Assembly (NCBI RefSeq): GCF_009738225.1
Contig: NZ_CP018187.1
Span: forward strand, 1,684,501 to 1,748,500
Length of the DNA stretch: 64,000 nt
Reading direction: 5' to 3'
From: Streptococcus salivarius
GTDB taxonomy: Bacteria > Bacillota > Bacilli > Lactobacillales > Streptococcaceae
The translations under genes and the position numbers were made by a program. The notes below the pieces were generated by a model. That model was not told where the DNA came from. It was given only the letters and a program-made list of their open reading frames with translations, and searched no databases. Positions 18,061-27,827 of this stretch are shown in pieces. Positions within the stretch are counted from its first letter, which is position 1; every line of letters starts with the position of its first letter.

Positions 18061-19368
18061 TTATGCAAATACCCCCCAGTAATGGAAAAGAATCAGATAC
18101 ATAGCCACTAAGAAATTAGCAATTAAAGTCAGAGTTGCTATCTTCAATTTTTTCTGTCGAGATAAATCAAGCTTAGCTGTGTTTGCGACTAGTGGCAACA
18201 AAAGAATGATAAATGGCGTGAAGTAACGACCTTGAGCACCAACAGATATATTAGCTCCCTGACCAAGAACAACTGGTGTCCACTGCATATACATTACTGT
18301 AACAGCAGCTAGAACCTCTAGTAGGAAGAGAATCCAGGATGCATTAGCAAAGTCTTTAGTGAAGAAATCCTTCTTACTTGACAAGAATAAAATTGTAAGA
18401 ACGATGATATCAATAAATATTAACCACAGTGGCATTTGTAAAGTAAGGTTACCAAGATAACCGAACATTCCAAGTGACAAGATACCATTCAAATTGTCAT
18501 TCAACTCAGGATTAAAGAGCGTATTACGCAAAACTTCGCCATAATGACGTAGACCGCCCTGATTCTTCATTAAGAATTGCAGAACCACCACGACACCTAC
18601 TACAAAGAGAAGGTAGAAGACTACTTTATATTTTGAAATAAAGGTCTTAATAGCTTGCACTGGACGATTTAGAAAAGCAAGAACACCTTCAAACTCTAGT
18701 GGTACAAACGGAATCAATCCCAACAATAAAACGTTATTTGGCTTAGTTGCTAACAGTAAAATCGCAAGACCTATCACCTGGATAATATTACGATTGGTAA
18801 AACGTTTAGAATAGGCAAGATTGGTGATAAAACCGAGAGCCAACATCACTTCCAAATAGTTCATCACATCATAAGAAAGTGACGAAGCTTGCTGAACCAT
18901 AATAGGTAGCAGCGAAATAAACATTAGGGCTGTTTTCCCATACTTGAAATAACGTATTAAAAAGTAAATTCCTAGTATATAGGCCAGTGCATTAAAGATA
19001 CGCCCCATATAGATAATCATTCCAACTGTGGGACTAATCCAACTTCCAATCGTCATCCCTATCAGCTGTGGAATAAAGGAGATTGTTTTTAAACTCACAC
19101 CAAATTGAAAAGGTTCTTTACTCATATCAATCTTTTGAGCAAAAATCTGTTTATATTCCGCTAACTTAACCTTATCATTACTTGGAATCTCATCCATCCA
19201 TTTAAACGATGTCTCGGTTGGTTTATGGAAGGTCTCCCAAGTCATACGCGCGTGGTTTGTTTCATCTGGCACACGATTAATTGGAAATACAAACATAAAT
19301 GAGAAAATAAAAATCGTCGCTAAGATGAAAAATAAATTTTCAACTTTTATTTGTTTAATTCTGTTCAA
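18061..19368 (-). CDS. DUF2142 multi-pass membrane protein (GT-C-like)
   Basis: A 435-residue integral membrane protein with about ten hydrophobic segments and the early outside loop FPINRVPDETNHARMTWETFHKP that marks DUF2142. Such proteins resemble GT-C enzymes that use polyprenyl-phosphate sugars on the outer membrane face, as GacL does for the group A carbohydrate. The start is TTG at 19368 with GGTGA upstream and overlaps the end of the previous gene by 14 bases. A distant paralogue lies at 28754-30061. Substrate unknown. Confidence 0.78.
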   Translation of the reverse strand: MNRIKQIKVENLFFILATIFIFSFMFVFPINRVPDETNHARMTWETFHKPTETSFKWMDEIPSNDKVKLAEYKQIFAQKIDMSKEPFQFGVSLKTISFIPQLIGMTIGSWISPTVGMIIYMGRIFNALAYILGIYFLIRYFKYGKTALMFISLLPIMVQQASSLSYDVMNYLEVMLALGFITNLAYSKRFTNRNIIQVIGLAILLLATKPNNVLLLGLIPFVPLEFEGVLAFLNRPVQAIKTFISKYKVVFYLLFVVGVVVVLQFLMKNQGGLRHYGEVLRNTLFNPELNDNLNGILSLGMFGYLGNLTLQMPLWLIFIDIIVLTILFLSSKKDFFTKDFANASWILFLLEVLAAVTVMYMQWTPVVLGQGANISVGAQGRYFTPFIILLLPLVANTAKLDLSRQKKLKIATLTLIANFLVAMYLILFHYWGVFA

Positions 19369-22306
19369 AATAAGTCACCATATCATCTTTCTTGCTTAAC
19401 GTACAGTTTTCAAGAACAGCCCGATAAGCAGCATCTGCAATTTTCTGTCTTAATTCTGGAGATAAAACCAAGGCTTCAAGCTTGTCAAACCACTGGTCAT
19501 CAGTAGCTAACAATCCCGTTTCACCATCAACAACCGCATCTGAGAAAGCTCCTATCTTACTTGCTACTGTTGGTACCTTCACCAAGGCAGCTTCAATCCA
19601 TTTAATTTCAGATTTCGCACGATTAAAGATAGAATCCACAAGCGGTGCCAGGTTAATATCAACCTCACTAATCAAAGCAGGCAATTTGTCCCAGTCCACA
19701 TAATCGTGAGTTACAATTTGATTTTCAAAGGGCTTCATATCTTGTGGGATATCCAAAATCCCGACAATATGTAATTGGACATTGCTATATTTTGTAAGCA
19801 ATTGCTTAATAGCTGGTTTAATCAATTCGAAATTCTCATTATGACTAATTGAACCAGAGAAATAACCAACCTTAACAATATCAGATGTTTGAGAATAATC
19901 TTTGATATATTGACTACTAATAGCGATTAAGTCATCGGAAGCCAAATTTCGATTAAGTAAAACCTTACTTTGGTACTTATACAACTCCTCTTGCAACTGG
20001 TTAGTCGAAGTAATGGCACCATCACAGTTTTCTAGCATATAGCCATAATTTCGAACACCTGCATCATAGTTTCCTTTTTCAACCGAAGTCAACCCTTGCG
20101 TATAACTCAATTGATCTGTATAAACCGTATCAAAGACTAAATCATCAATATCAAAGAAGACAGGTTTTCCATATTCCTTAGCCAAATGACAGAGACGCAA
20201 AAGTTCAGGTGAGATTGGTGAACGGTAGATAATGATGTGACTAGCGTTTTGAGCCATCGATAGTTGGAAATCAGATAGGTTAACAACTTTGACTGCAAAA
20301 CCATGCTTACGTAATTGCTCTGCCTTGTTCAAGACACGGTAACGGGTACATTGCGGAATAATATTTTCAACCCCATCAATCAATAGAATATATTGATCAC
20401 GTGGAACAGCCTTAAATTTATTCACAATATCTTCCAGAATTGACACTGGGTAATCTGTTTCTTCTGCGACAAACTCTAACAAGTCAGGAACTTCTGAATC
20501 ACGATCCAGACCTTGCCACAAGAACTGGTCTTCATCATAATTTTTCAGAGCCGTATATTTTACCAAAGGACTACCTGCTTTGAGCATCTTAAGCGGGTGG
20601 ATATACATGGCAGAATCTTCGTATTCTTGCACGACCGCATCGAAACGATAACCCAAATCGGCAAAATGCTTGGTAAAACGTGTCTCATGTCGACCAATAG
20701 CCTTATCACGAGAATCTGTATCCGTCAAATGTGCCCAGTACTCATAAAAGTCATCATCGTTTAACATGAGCTTTTCAATAACTAGGAAATAAGATTGAAG
20801 ATGCTTAGGAATGTAGCCGTAAGGATTCTCTTTAGTAACATCCTCTTGTTCTTCTCCAAAGGAAATCCCCCAGAAATCTAGTTGCTTATCAGCCATTTCC
20901 TGGAATACTTGAGACAAATCTCTCATAGGACCAATATTAGTATCATTCACCAAGAGGAGCTGGTCGTAATCTTTAAGCTTATCTTTACCAAAGGCAAAGA
21001 TTCCTTCTCTAAAGGCTGCAGTATCATATCCCTTGTTATCACGAGTCAGAACACTACCGTAGGTCTCAAGGGTATTAATATCATCATCGTGAAGCTGTCC
21101 ATTGACAACTACAATAACATCATCTACCAATGGAGCCAAGGCTTGCAAGAAACGTAATTTGTATTCTTGAAGACGAGCTTCAGACTCAAAAATAACATAA
21201 ACCAACACTTTCTTACCATTATACGACAAGGCAGAGCGTTGACTATTTCTGAGACGTCGTAACTGACGAACCTTAAGTGGTGTCATTCGACGACGTAGCT
21301 GTATCACTTTGACTTTTAAAGCTCTTAAATAATTTTTAATCGCTTTTGGATTCTTAGCAATTACTCCTGCTGTCTTTATAGGTGTAATTAGTGCGTTCCC
21401 CAAACGATATGACAGCGAACCTCGGATCAGCTCCATCTCTTTATGGGCATCCTTCAATCTCTTAGATTGTGTATACTTTCTTCGTTCAAGTTGATCACGT
21501 TCTTTTTTCAAGCGATTAACATAGTCTGTCACTTCATCGTGATGTTTAAGCAAGCTATCCAACCTCTCTTCCAAAACCATGAGGTTATCACAAACTGCCT
21601 TGTAAACTTCATGAGGAAGCTTATCAAGATATTTCTCAAGAATATCAAGATAGATTTCATAATGGTAGCGAACGGAGTCACGTCCAGAAATTGACCCTGT
21701 TTCAAAGACACGATAATTAAGCTTAGTGCTTGGTTGATATACCGCTTTAGCACTGTTATTAATAATCAAGTTCAATAAAAAGTCATAATCTTCAAGCTTT
21801 TTACGATTTAACTTCTCATCATAACGAGTATTTCCAATAATACTTCTACGAATCAAAGAACAATTATCAATAAAACTAGCATTTAGGAAAGCAGTTAAGT
21901 CAAATTCACGGCTTTTAAGATAGAACTCTTCTTTTTCTGGGTTAAAAAGATCACAGTACACGATGTCAGCATTTGTTTCCGTCAACTTACTATACAACTG
22001 TTCCACATAATCCGTATCGAGGTAGTTATCACTATCTACAAATAGCAAATAATCACCTCTAATAAGCTCGAGTCCTAAATTTCGATTATTTACCACTCCA
22101 AGGTTTTCATGAGTTTCAAATTTTGTCTCAAAAGGTGAATCCTTCAAAACCTCTTGGATAATTTGAGTTGAACTATCCGTCGAACCATCATCCAAAACGA
22201 TTAATTCGATATTAGTATAGGTCTGATTAAAAACACTTCGTAGACACTGCTCAATATACTTTTCATGATTGTAACAAGTCACAACCACTGAGATTAAATT
22301 ATTCAT
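19355..22306 (-). CDS. Three-domain glycosyltransferase fusion: GT2 - RgpF - GT4
   Basis: A 983-residue protein that joins three transferase modules. Residues about 1-215 are a GT2 (LISVVVTCYNHEKYIEQCL, LDDGSTDSST, LLFVDSDNYLD). Residues about 240-295 are a charged coiled coil (VNRLKKERDQLERRKYTQ), followed by a basic stretch. Residues about 365-635 are RgpF-like (YDTAAFREGIFAFG, LLLVNDTNIGPMRDL, LDFWGISFGEE, LQSYFLVIEKLM). Residues about 638-983 are GT4-like (FFDIDDLVFDTVYTD, VGYFSGSISHNENFELI, VPTVASKIGAFSDAVVDGET). I chose the ATG at 22306 (MNNLISVV); earlier in-frame starts exist at 22318 and 22330. It heads a three-gene operon and probably builds a whole repeat or side chain. Acceptor and donors are unknown. 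Confidence 0.85.
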   Translation of the reverse strand: MNNLISVVVTCYNHEKYIEQCLRSVFNQTYTNIELIVLDDGSTDSSTQIIQEVLKDSPFETKFETHENLGVVNNRNLGLELIRGDYLLFVDSDNYLDTDYVEQLYSKLTETNADIVYCDLFNPEKEEFYLKSREFDLTAFLNASFIDNCSLIRRSIIGNTRYDEKLNRKKLEDYDFLLNLIINNSAKAVYQPSTKLNYRVFETGSISGRDSVRYHYEIYLDILEKYLDKLPHEVYKAVCDNLMVLEERLDSLLKHHDEVTDYVNRLKKERDQLERRKYTQSKRLKDAHKEMELIRGSLSYRLGNALITPIKTAGVIAKNPKAIKNYLRALKVKVIQLRRRMTPLKVRQLRRLRNSQRSALSYNGKKVLVYVIFESEARLQEYKLRFLQALAPLVDDVIVVVNGQLHDDDINTLETYGSVLTRDNKGYDTAAFREGIFAFGKDKLKDYDQLLLVNDTNIGPMRDLSQVFQEMADKQLDFWGISFGEEQEDVTKENPYGYIPKHLQSYFLVIEKLMLNDDDFYEYWAHLTDTDSRDKAIGRHETRFTKHFADLGYRFDAVVQEYEDSAMYIHPLKMLKAGSPLVKYTALKNYDEDQFLWQGLDRDSEVPDLLEFVAEETDYPVSILEDIVNKFKAVPRDQYILLIDGVENIIPQCTRYRVLNKAEQLRKHGFAVKVVNLSDFQLSMAQNASHIIIYRSPISPELLRLCHLAKEYGKPVFFDIDDLVFDTVYTDQLSYTQGLTSVEKGNYDAGVRNYGYMLENCDGAITSTNQLQEELYKYQSKVLLNRNLASDDLIAISSQYIKDYSQTSDIVKVGYFSGSISHNENFELIKPAIKQLLTKYSNVQLHIVGILDIPQDMKPFENQIVTHDYVDWDKLPALISEVDINLAPLVDSIFNRAKSEIKWIEAALVKVPTVASKIGAFSDAVVDGETGLLATDDQWFDKLEALVLSPELRQKIADAAYRAVLENCTLSKKDDMVTYFEQN

Positions 22307-22370
22307 TTTTCCATCCATTTTGTTTAACAAAATATCAATTAGTACCTAATAACTACTAATATTACTAAGC

Positions 22371-22402
22371 TTCAAAGATTGACTAAAGTAGTAATCTTTG
22401 AA
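22371..22402 (-). repeat. Inverted repeat in the leader of the glycosyltransferase fusion
   Basis: Perfect 10-bp arms TTCAAAGATT (22371-22380) and AATCTTTGAA (22393-22402) with a 12-base loop, in the 5' leader between a TATAAT box and the start codon. No T run follows, so it is not a terminator. Confidence 0.6.
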
Positions 22403-22470
22403 AGTGCATACCACCTTAATTATACTATAGTTTATACAAAAAAGAAAAAGTCCTCTTGCTATTGAGTAAC

Positions 22471-22496
22471 AAAAAAAAGCAGAATTACTCTGCTTT
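22471..22496 (-). terminator. Terminator after the GT2 gene at 22510
   Basis: Stem AAAGCAGA/TCTGCTTT with loop of five, followed on the minus strand by T8. It isolates the upstream variable genes from the fusion-protein operon. Confidence 0.88.
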
Positions 22497-22509
22497 GTGA
22501 GGATAAATA

Positions 22510-23469
22510 CTACCCTTTACAATAGAACTTTGAAAATAATGTAACCAACTTCAAATGTTCTATCAGCCTAAATATCACAACATAAATCTTAGTCTGGATT
22601 CTCTCTCCCCTTACTGATTTTGAAAATGGTGTTAGTTTTGATCTAAAATTTTCTTTACAAATCCAATCCTGTATTCTCCTATGTTGTTCAACAAATTGCT
22701 TACTTGATGCAGCTTTCCCAGAAAAGAGTAAATACCAAATATAATATCGTTTGACATAATATTTTATATATTCAGAATCTCCTGCAACATCTTTTAAACA
22801 ACTTAAAAAATAAATTATATCAATTTTAGGGTTAAAACCTCTTTGCGAAGTATTTGAAATACTTCGTTCATTAAAGAACCAATTATACCCATTGTAATCA
22901 ATTACCTTTATTTTATCAGTTAAATTATAGGCAGTTAAAGTAAAGATAACATCTTCACCAATTGGATAATCAAAAAACTGAATATTATTTTCCCTTAAAA
23001 ATGAAGTGCGATAGATACGTGCCCAAGGTGCCACCACTATATATTTTGACCAATCAGTCTGAGATAGATCTTGTTGGAAAAGAATTTTATGTTCTTTGTT
23101 AACACGTTTATAGCCACCAATAACAATATCTAATTTTTCCTTTTCTATCGCCTTATAAAAACACTCTAAGTAATCTGGAGCAATAAAATCATCATTATCA
23201 ATAAAGACTATGTATTCACCCTTTGCAAGGGCTATCCCTCGATTTCTAGTCTTAGCTACACCCTCATTTTCCTTATCTACAACCCTAATACCATCATTTT
23301 TTGAAGCATAGTTTTGAATTACTTCCAAAGAGTTGTCGGTAGAGCCATCATTTAAAATAATAATTTCATAATCCGAAAATGTTTGATCTAAAAGTGAATC
23401 AATACACTGACCGAGTCCTTCTTGTGCATTATAAACCGGAATAATTACTGAAATAGCTGGTTTAGACAT
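22510..23469 (-). CDS. Glycosyltransferase family 2 protein
   Basis: A 319-residue GT2: N-terminal AISVIIPVYNAQEGLGQCID, ILNDGSTDNS, acceptor-side RNRGIALAKGEYIVFIDNDDF with the DxD-like metal motif. The C-terminal third has no recognised domain. It is AT-rich compared with the rgpA-F genes, a sign of exchange within the locus. It lies 25 bases after the neighbouring GT2 and ends the AT-rich operon at a terminator. The sugar moved is unknown. Confidence 0.86.
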   Translation of the reverse strand: MSKPAISVIIPVYNAQEGLGQCIDSLLDQTFSDYEIIILNDGSTDNSLEVIQNYASKNDGIRVVDKENEGVAKTRNRGIALAKGEYIVFIDNDDFIAPDYLECFYKAIEKEKLDIVIGGYKRVNKEHKILFQQDLSQTDWSKYIVVAPWARIYRTSFLRENNIQFFDYPIGEDVIFTLTAYNLTDKIKVIDYNGYNWFFNERSISNTSQRGFNPKIDIIYFLSCLKDVAGDSEYIKYYVKRYYIWYLLFSGKAASSKQFVEQHRRIQDWICKENFRSKLTPFSKSVRGERIQTKIYVVIFRLIEHLKLVTLFSKFYCKG

Positions 23470-23494
23470 TAATACTCCTCTTAAAATTTTACTA

Positions 23495-24478
23495 TTACAT
23501 TGTTTTATATATTCTCAATAGCTTTGGTAATAAAATGATTGATAATCTTAGACCTAATAATCTTGTAATCTTACCGGTTAAATTAAACGAACTATTCTTT
23601 ATTTCATTTGAAAATTTCAAAAGATACTTGTATTTTTTTAACAGATACATAATCTCAGAATTTGAAATATATTGACTTACATATGGTAAGACTGAGATAT
23701 ATGAAATTGCAAAGTAAATATTTATCGCTTTACGAACATTATTCTTACATTCTCCAATATTCGTTAAACCTATATCTATACTTTTTAATATGTCATATAC
23801 ATTTTTTTCTTTAACCACATTAGTAATACTTCCAATTCGATTCTGCCTGTACTTATAAGATTCTATATTCAAAATAGAATATTTCGCAGTTAGTTTTAAA
23901 AGATATGAACAATATAAGCAATCCTCTGATAGGAATCCAACAGGAAAATCTAAAGTTTCCTCAACAAATAAATTTCTTCTGATACATTTGTTCCATGCTG
24001 GAGCCGTTAAAACACTATTCCTAACCAAGTCAATAACGTTTTCTTCAATATTTCCTGACTCTGGAACAGAGTTAAAATCAATTCTAGCACTCTCATCTTT
24101 TCCATAATACTTATCATAAGAAAAAATTACTACATCGCTTTTATAGGTATCAATATTTCTAGATAAGTTATCAAGGAACTCTAGATTACTCCAAAAATCA
24201 TCACCATCAACAAAGAGTATAAACTCACCTTTAGAGTGTTTAATTCCAGTATTTCTAGCTGCAGATAATCCCCCATTGTCTTGATGAATTGTCCTTACCA
24301 TTTTGTATTTAGAAGCTAACTTATCGCAAAGTTCTCCCGTCACGCCATCTGTAGAACCATCATCAATAATAAGGATTTCATAGTCTGATGCTTGAAATTT
24401 CTGATTTGCTAAGCTAGTAATACACTCTGATAAGTAATCTGCAACATTATAAGCAGCTACCACAATTGAAAATTTCAT
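23495..24478 (-). CDS. Glycosyltransferase family 2 protein
   Basis: A 327-residue GT2 with FSIVVAAYNVADYLSECITS, LIIDDGSTDGVT, NGGLSAARNTGIKHSKGEFILFVDGDDFW (metal motif DGDD). The C-terminal part is basic and poorly conserved. It begins one base after the flippase stop. The genes on both sides are AT-rich and belong to the variable side-chain segment. Likely adds one sugar of a lipid-linked unit that the flippase moves; substrate unknown. Confidence 0.86.
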   Translation of the reverse strand: MKFSIVVAAYNVADYLSECITSLANQKFQASDYEILIIDDGSTDGVTGELCDKLASKYKMVRTIHQDNGGLSAARNTGIKHSKGEFILFVDGDDFWSNLEFLDNLSRNIDTYKSDVVIFSYDKYYGKDESARIDFNSVPESGNIEENVIDLVRNSVLTAPAWNKCIRRNLFVEETLDFPVGFLSEDCLYCSYLLKLTAKYSILNIESYKYRQNRIGSITNVVKEKNVYDILKSIDIGLTNIGECKNNVRKAINIYFAISYISVLPYVSQYISNSEIMYLLKKYKYLLKFSNEIKNSSFNLTGKITRLLGLRLSIILLPKLLRIYKTM

Positions 24479-24479
24479 A

Positions 24480-25733
24480 TTATTTTTTCTTTCTAAAAAT
24501 AGTATAAGGACTCGTAATAAAATAAATTACTAACGATACAATTAACCATGAAATCATAGCACACAAAAAGGATAGTGAGGCACCCAATATTTCATATTTC
24601 AACACAAGTGTTCTTGCAGTCATTATCGAAACCAAGTAACCAACTACAAAAGAAATGATTAAATAGTGTTGTTTTCTAAATACTGTTAGAATGTTATCAC
24701 ACACAGTTGAGAAGGTACTAGCAACACCACCCATCAATAAAATTAAAAAGCTACTTTGATACTGTTTCAAATCTGTTCCATAAACTATATCTAATGCTGG
24801 AATAGCAATGAAAGCTCCAACTATATAGATGAGTGTACATGTACCTAATAAAATACGAAATAGATTATTTTTATACGTAATAAAATGAGAAATTTTCTTT
24901 TCTTCAAGAAACACTGCAAGTTGTGTAATCATTGGTCTTAGAAAAATAATCATTAAATTCATTGCAAATATCGGCGTAAATAAAATACTAAAGTCTCTTT
25001 GAACACCATTACCAATTAATCCCTTATTATAAATATCATTTAAAGCATACTTTGGTTGATTGTAAATTGAAACTAATAGAAATGCATTAATAAACAATGG
25101 TAGACAATCTTTAAATACATTAACAACTTTGCGCGGTTTTACATTTCTGAAATTTAAGATATGGAATAACCTTGAATTAGTATAATCAAATAAAGCAATA
25201 AAAAGAAATGAGCTTATTGTTTGCAATATTACTGACCACAAGAGATTTTTTGAAACAAGTAGAACTAGAGCAAATACAACAGTAGAGATTGTATTTCTCA
25301 AAAACAATGATTTACCTGCAATATCTAATCGTTCTCTTTGTTGAAATAATCCTTGAAAAACGTCTGATAGAGCTTCACTCACTCGGAAAAAAGACACCCA
25401 AAATATTATACCTATATTTGCATGTGTATTAGGATTTAAAATGATATAACCAATCAAAAGTAGAACCATTAAAATATTTGAAACTATCCTAGCAATCAAG
25501 TAAGTATCAAAAGAATACTTTTCTTTGATATCTGTCGCCTGAAAATCTCTTACTTGAAAACTAGCTACAATCACAAATAAATTAGCAATAGCATATGCAA
25601 AACTATAGATATCTGCTGAAGCACTATCTAAAACACGAGTAACAATAAAAAGAAGGATTACGGAAACAGCTGCGGAAGACATACTACCAAGGATATTCCA
25701 GAAAAAAACTTTTTGGGGAGTTACATTTTTCAA
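24480..25733 (-). CDS. Polysaccharide flippase, Wzx/MATE-like
   Basis: A 417-residue membrane protein with about 12 hydrophobic segments and the oligosaccharide-flippase N-terminus FFWNILGSMSSAAVSVILLFIVTRVLD. It would flip a lipid-linked sugar or short oligosaccharide to the outer face, the part played by GacK in the group A carbohydrate pathway. The likely start is a TTG at 25733; no strong ribosome site is visible and the next ATG is 17 codons in, so the start is uncertain. AT-rich; directly upstream of two GT2 genes. Confidence 0.84.
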   Translation of the reverse strand: MKNVTPQKVFFWNILGSMSSAAVSVILLFIVTRVLDSASADIYSFAYAIANLFVIVASFQVRDFQATDIKEKYSFDTYLIARIVSNILMVLLLIGYIILNPNTHANIGIIFWVSFFRVSEALSDVFQGLFQQRERLDIAGKSLFLRNTISTVVFALVLLVSKNLLWSVILQTISSFLFIALFDYTNSRLFHILNFRNVKPRKVVNVFKDCLPLFINAFLLVSIYNQPKYALNDIYNKGLIGNGVQRDFSILFTPIFAMNLMIIFLRPMITQLAVFLEEKKISHFITYKNNLFRILLGTCTLIYIVGAFIAIPALDIVYGTDLKQYQSSFLILLMGGVASTFSTVCDNILTVFRKQHYLIISFVVGYLVSIMTARTLVLKYEILGASLSFLCAMISWLIVSLVIYFITSPYTIFRKKK

Positions 25734-25864
25734 GTACTTTACTCTCTTTCGATTAACAATATTCCACTTATTATATCATAAGATTTTTAGAGGAATGGAA
25801 AACATAATTACTTATAATATCTCTCTTTAAGTAGCATTTTAAGCTTCTAAGATATTACTACTGA

Positions 25865-26647
25865 TTAGTCATTAGAATTTTGTGCTTTTACATACTGCCT
25901 CATTATTAATCGTGCTATCCATTTAGGCCAGAAAATTTCAAACGTCTCTAAATCTTCTTTCGAACGAGTGTTATCACTAATTGTTTTAGAAGTCTCTGAT
26001 TCTTGATGAATACGATGACACATTAGCTCCTTCGGAACAAAAGAGAAGTAACCATTCATACTACCAATTTTATACCAAGCAACCCAATCCAAATTCCCTT
26101 TTAAATTCTCATCAAATTGGAAACCTTTGAGTTTATCAAGATTGTAGGTTACAGCAGGACAACATATAGCATTTCCAAATGCTAGAATTCGTCTTCTCCA
26201 AATTTTATTTGAAGATAATATATTTATTGCTTTCAACATGAAGGTTTTGATTTTCAAATTTGTTGTTTTAGCAATTTTTTGTCCATCTTTTTCCTCAAAG
26301 TAATCAGAATAAATAATTAGAGAATCTGGTACTTTACTTGCCTTCTCCATAATTTCTAGGGAGTAAGTAGGAAGATAGTAATCGTCTTGATGAGCAATAG
26401 TAGCATACTTCGTTTTAACGAAGGAAAGTGCATTGTTCCAATCTTTCCCTATTCCCCCTCCTACTTTAGAGTGGTAAGGAATATTATATTTCAAGCACAA
26501 GTTTTCAATATAATCACTAGGAGTCGACGTATACAAAATCACCTGAGATTTCAACTCTTGATTTACTAATGATAAAATACATTCCTCTAGGAATGGGCTA
26601 TCTCCATAAGCACATATAACAAATGTATGTTGATTTTCTGAAGTCAT
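25865..26647 (-). CDS. Glycosyltransferase family 2 protein (short)
   Basis: A 260-residue GT2-like protein. It starts NQHTFVICAYGDSPFLEECI and has ATIAHQDDYYLPTYSLEIMEKA where the DxD motif is expected (QDD). Members of this subgroup often sit in polysaccharide loci. There is no membrane segment. Gaps of about 70-130 bases on either side hold no clear terminator. Substrate unknown. Confidence 0.8.
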   Translation of the reverse strand: MTSENQHTFVICAYGDSPFLEECILSLVNQELKSQVILYTSTPSDYIENLCLKYNIPYHSKVGGGIGKDWNNALSFVKTKYATIAHQDDYYLPTYSLEIMEKASKVPDSLIIYSDYFEEKDGQKIAKTTNLKIKTFMLKAINILSSNKIWRRRILAFGNAICCPAVTYNLDKLKGFQFDENLKGNLDWVAWYKIGSMNGYFSFVPKELMCHRIHQESETSKTISDNTRSKEDLETFEIFWPKWIARLIMRQYVKAQNSND

Positions 26648-26717
26648 TTGTCTCCTTTTTTATTTAAATAGTCATTAAGATATTTCATCCCTAACTAAAA
26701 CGACTGTATAATCTCTT

Positions 26718-27050
26718 TTACTTATCTTTCCCTCTCAAGGCAATTGTTTGTACTAAGTTTTTGAACTTTGTATCAAGTTTAGATAAGCGAACTGTTAATT
26801 GATATTGATTAATCAGTAGAAGGAAAATGATAAAGAGGAAAATAAAGTTTACCGCCGAAACAATTCCTAATGCTCTCGCAATTATCTCAGCTAATTTTGG
26901 AAAGACACTAAATACAAGTAAAACTAGTGAAAAGAAAATCCAAAATAGTGAGTCATTAATTTGGACTTGAGATTTTCGAATCCCTCTAAGAATAAAGGTA
27001 ACGGTTGCTAGAGATACAAAAATTAGAACAATTTGAAACCAAATAGTCAT
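26718..27050 (-). CDS. DUF2304 small membrane protein (GacJ-like)
   Basis: A 110-residue protein with three hydrophobic segments (FQIVLIFVSLATVTFIL, LFWIFFSLVLLVFSVF, NFIFLFIIFLLLINQ) and a basic tail, typical of DUF2304. It follows the GT2 at 27056 by five bases. Family knowledge: the equivalent GacJ binds and stimulates GacI, the synthase of polyprenyl-phosphate GlcNAc in the group A streptococcus carbohydrate pathway. The same partnership is inferred here. Confidence 0.8.
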   Translation of the reverse strand: MTIWFQIVLIFVSLATVTFILRGIRKSQVQINDSLFWIFFSLVLLVFSVFPKLAEIIARALGIVSAVNFIFLFIIFLLLINQYQLTVRLSKLDTKFKNLVQTIALRGKDK

Positions 27051-27055
27051 GGAGT

Positions 27056-27745
27056 CTAGCCTCTCTTTCTAAAGTTTTGAATAAGTAGGATTGACACAAA
27101 CATATGAGTCATATATTTAATCGAACGAGAGAGAGTCAAATAACTTTCTCCCGCTTGTCTATCTTCCATTCTAACTTGTGCTTCCGCAACTTTTACACCA
27201 TTACGGATGAGATAAGAAACGGTATCTGGCTCTGGACCATAGTTAATATTAAGTGCAAACTCTTTAATTAAATCTTCTGAGAACATTCTCATTCCTGAAG
27301 TTGGATCCTTGATTGTTTTACCAGTGGTAAGTTTGATGGCTGAACTTATCAAGATATTTCCTAACATTCGTAAAGAATTTGGTCGTTTCTCTGTAACAAA
27401 TCTAGAACCAATAACTAAATCAAAGCCATCATTGATTTTCTCTTCCAAACTTTGAATATATTCAGGTAAGTGTTGACCATCAGCATCAAATTGCACCGCT
27501 TTTTTATAACCATGCTCATATGCATATCTTAAACCTGTTTGAAAAGCCCCAGCAAGACCGAGATTCACTGGCAAATCAACAATATTGTAATGATTCTCAT
27601 GGCAAATTTGTGAAGTTTTATCACGGGAACCGTCATTGACAATAACGTAGTCATATTGAGGATAGTTTTGAATGATGTTGTTAACAACATTTTCAATTGA
27701 GCCTTCTTCGTTATAGGCTGGGATAATAATGAGTAAATCTGACAT
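27056..27745 (-). CDS. Polyprenyl-phosphate sugar synthase, GT2 (GacI-like)
   Basis: A 229-residue GT2 of the dolichyl-phosphate-mannose synthase group: LLIIIPAYNEEGSIENVV, YVIVNDGSRDKTSQ, LGLAGAFQTGLRYAYE, AVQFDADGQHLPEYI and the GSRFVTEKRPNSLR segment. It would make a polyprenyl-phosphate sugar in the cytoplasm for use by an external GT-C enzyme. Size and the partner DUF2304 gene fit GacI/GacJ. The sugar cannot be told from sequence. Confidence 0.85.
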   Translation of the reverse strand: MSDLLIIIPAYNEEGSIENVVNNIIQNYPQYDYVIVNDGSRDKTSQICHENHYNIVDLPVNLGLAGAFQTGLRYAYEHGYKKAVQFDADGQHLPEYIQSLEEKINDGFDLVIGSRFVTEKRPNSLRMLGNILISSAIKLTTGKTIKDPTSGMRMFSEDLIKEFALNINYGPEPDTVSYLIRNGVKVAEAQVRMEDRQAGESYLTLSRSIKYMTHMFVSILLIQNFRKRG

Positions 27746-27827
27746 TTTTATACGTAGTTTCTCCTGAAAACTCTATTGAAAAAGGGCAGCCAAATATATT
27801 TCAGATTAATTCAACTGACCTTGGTTT

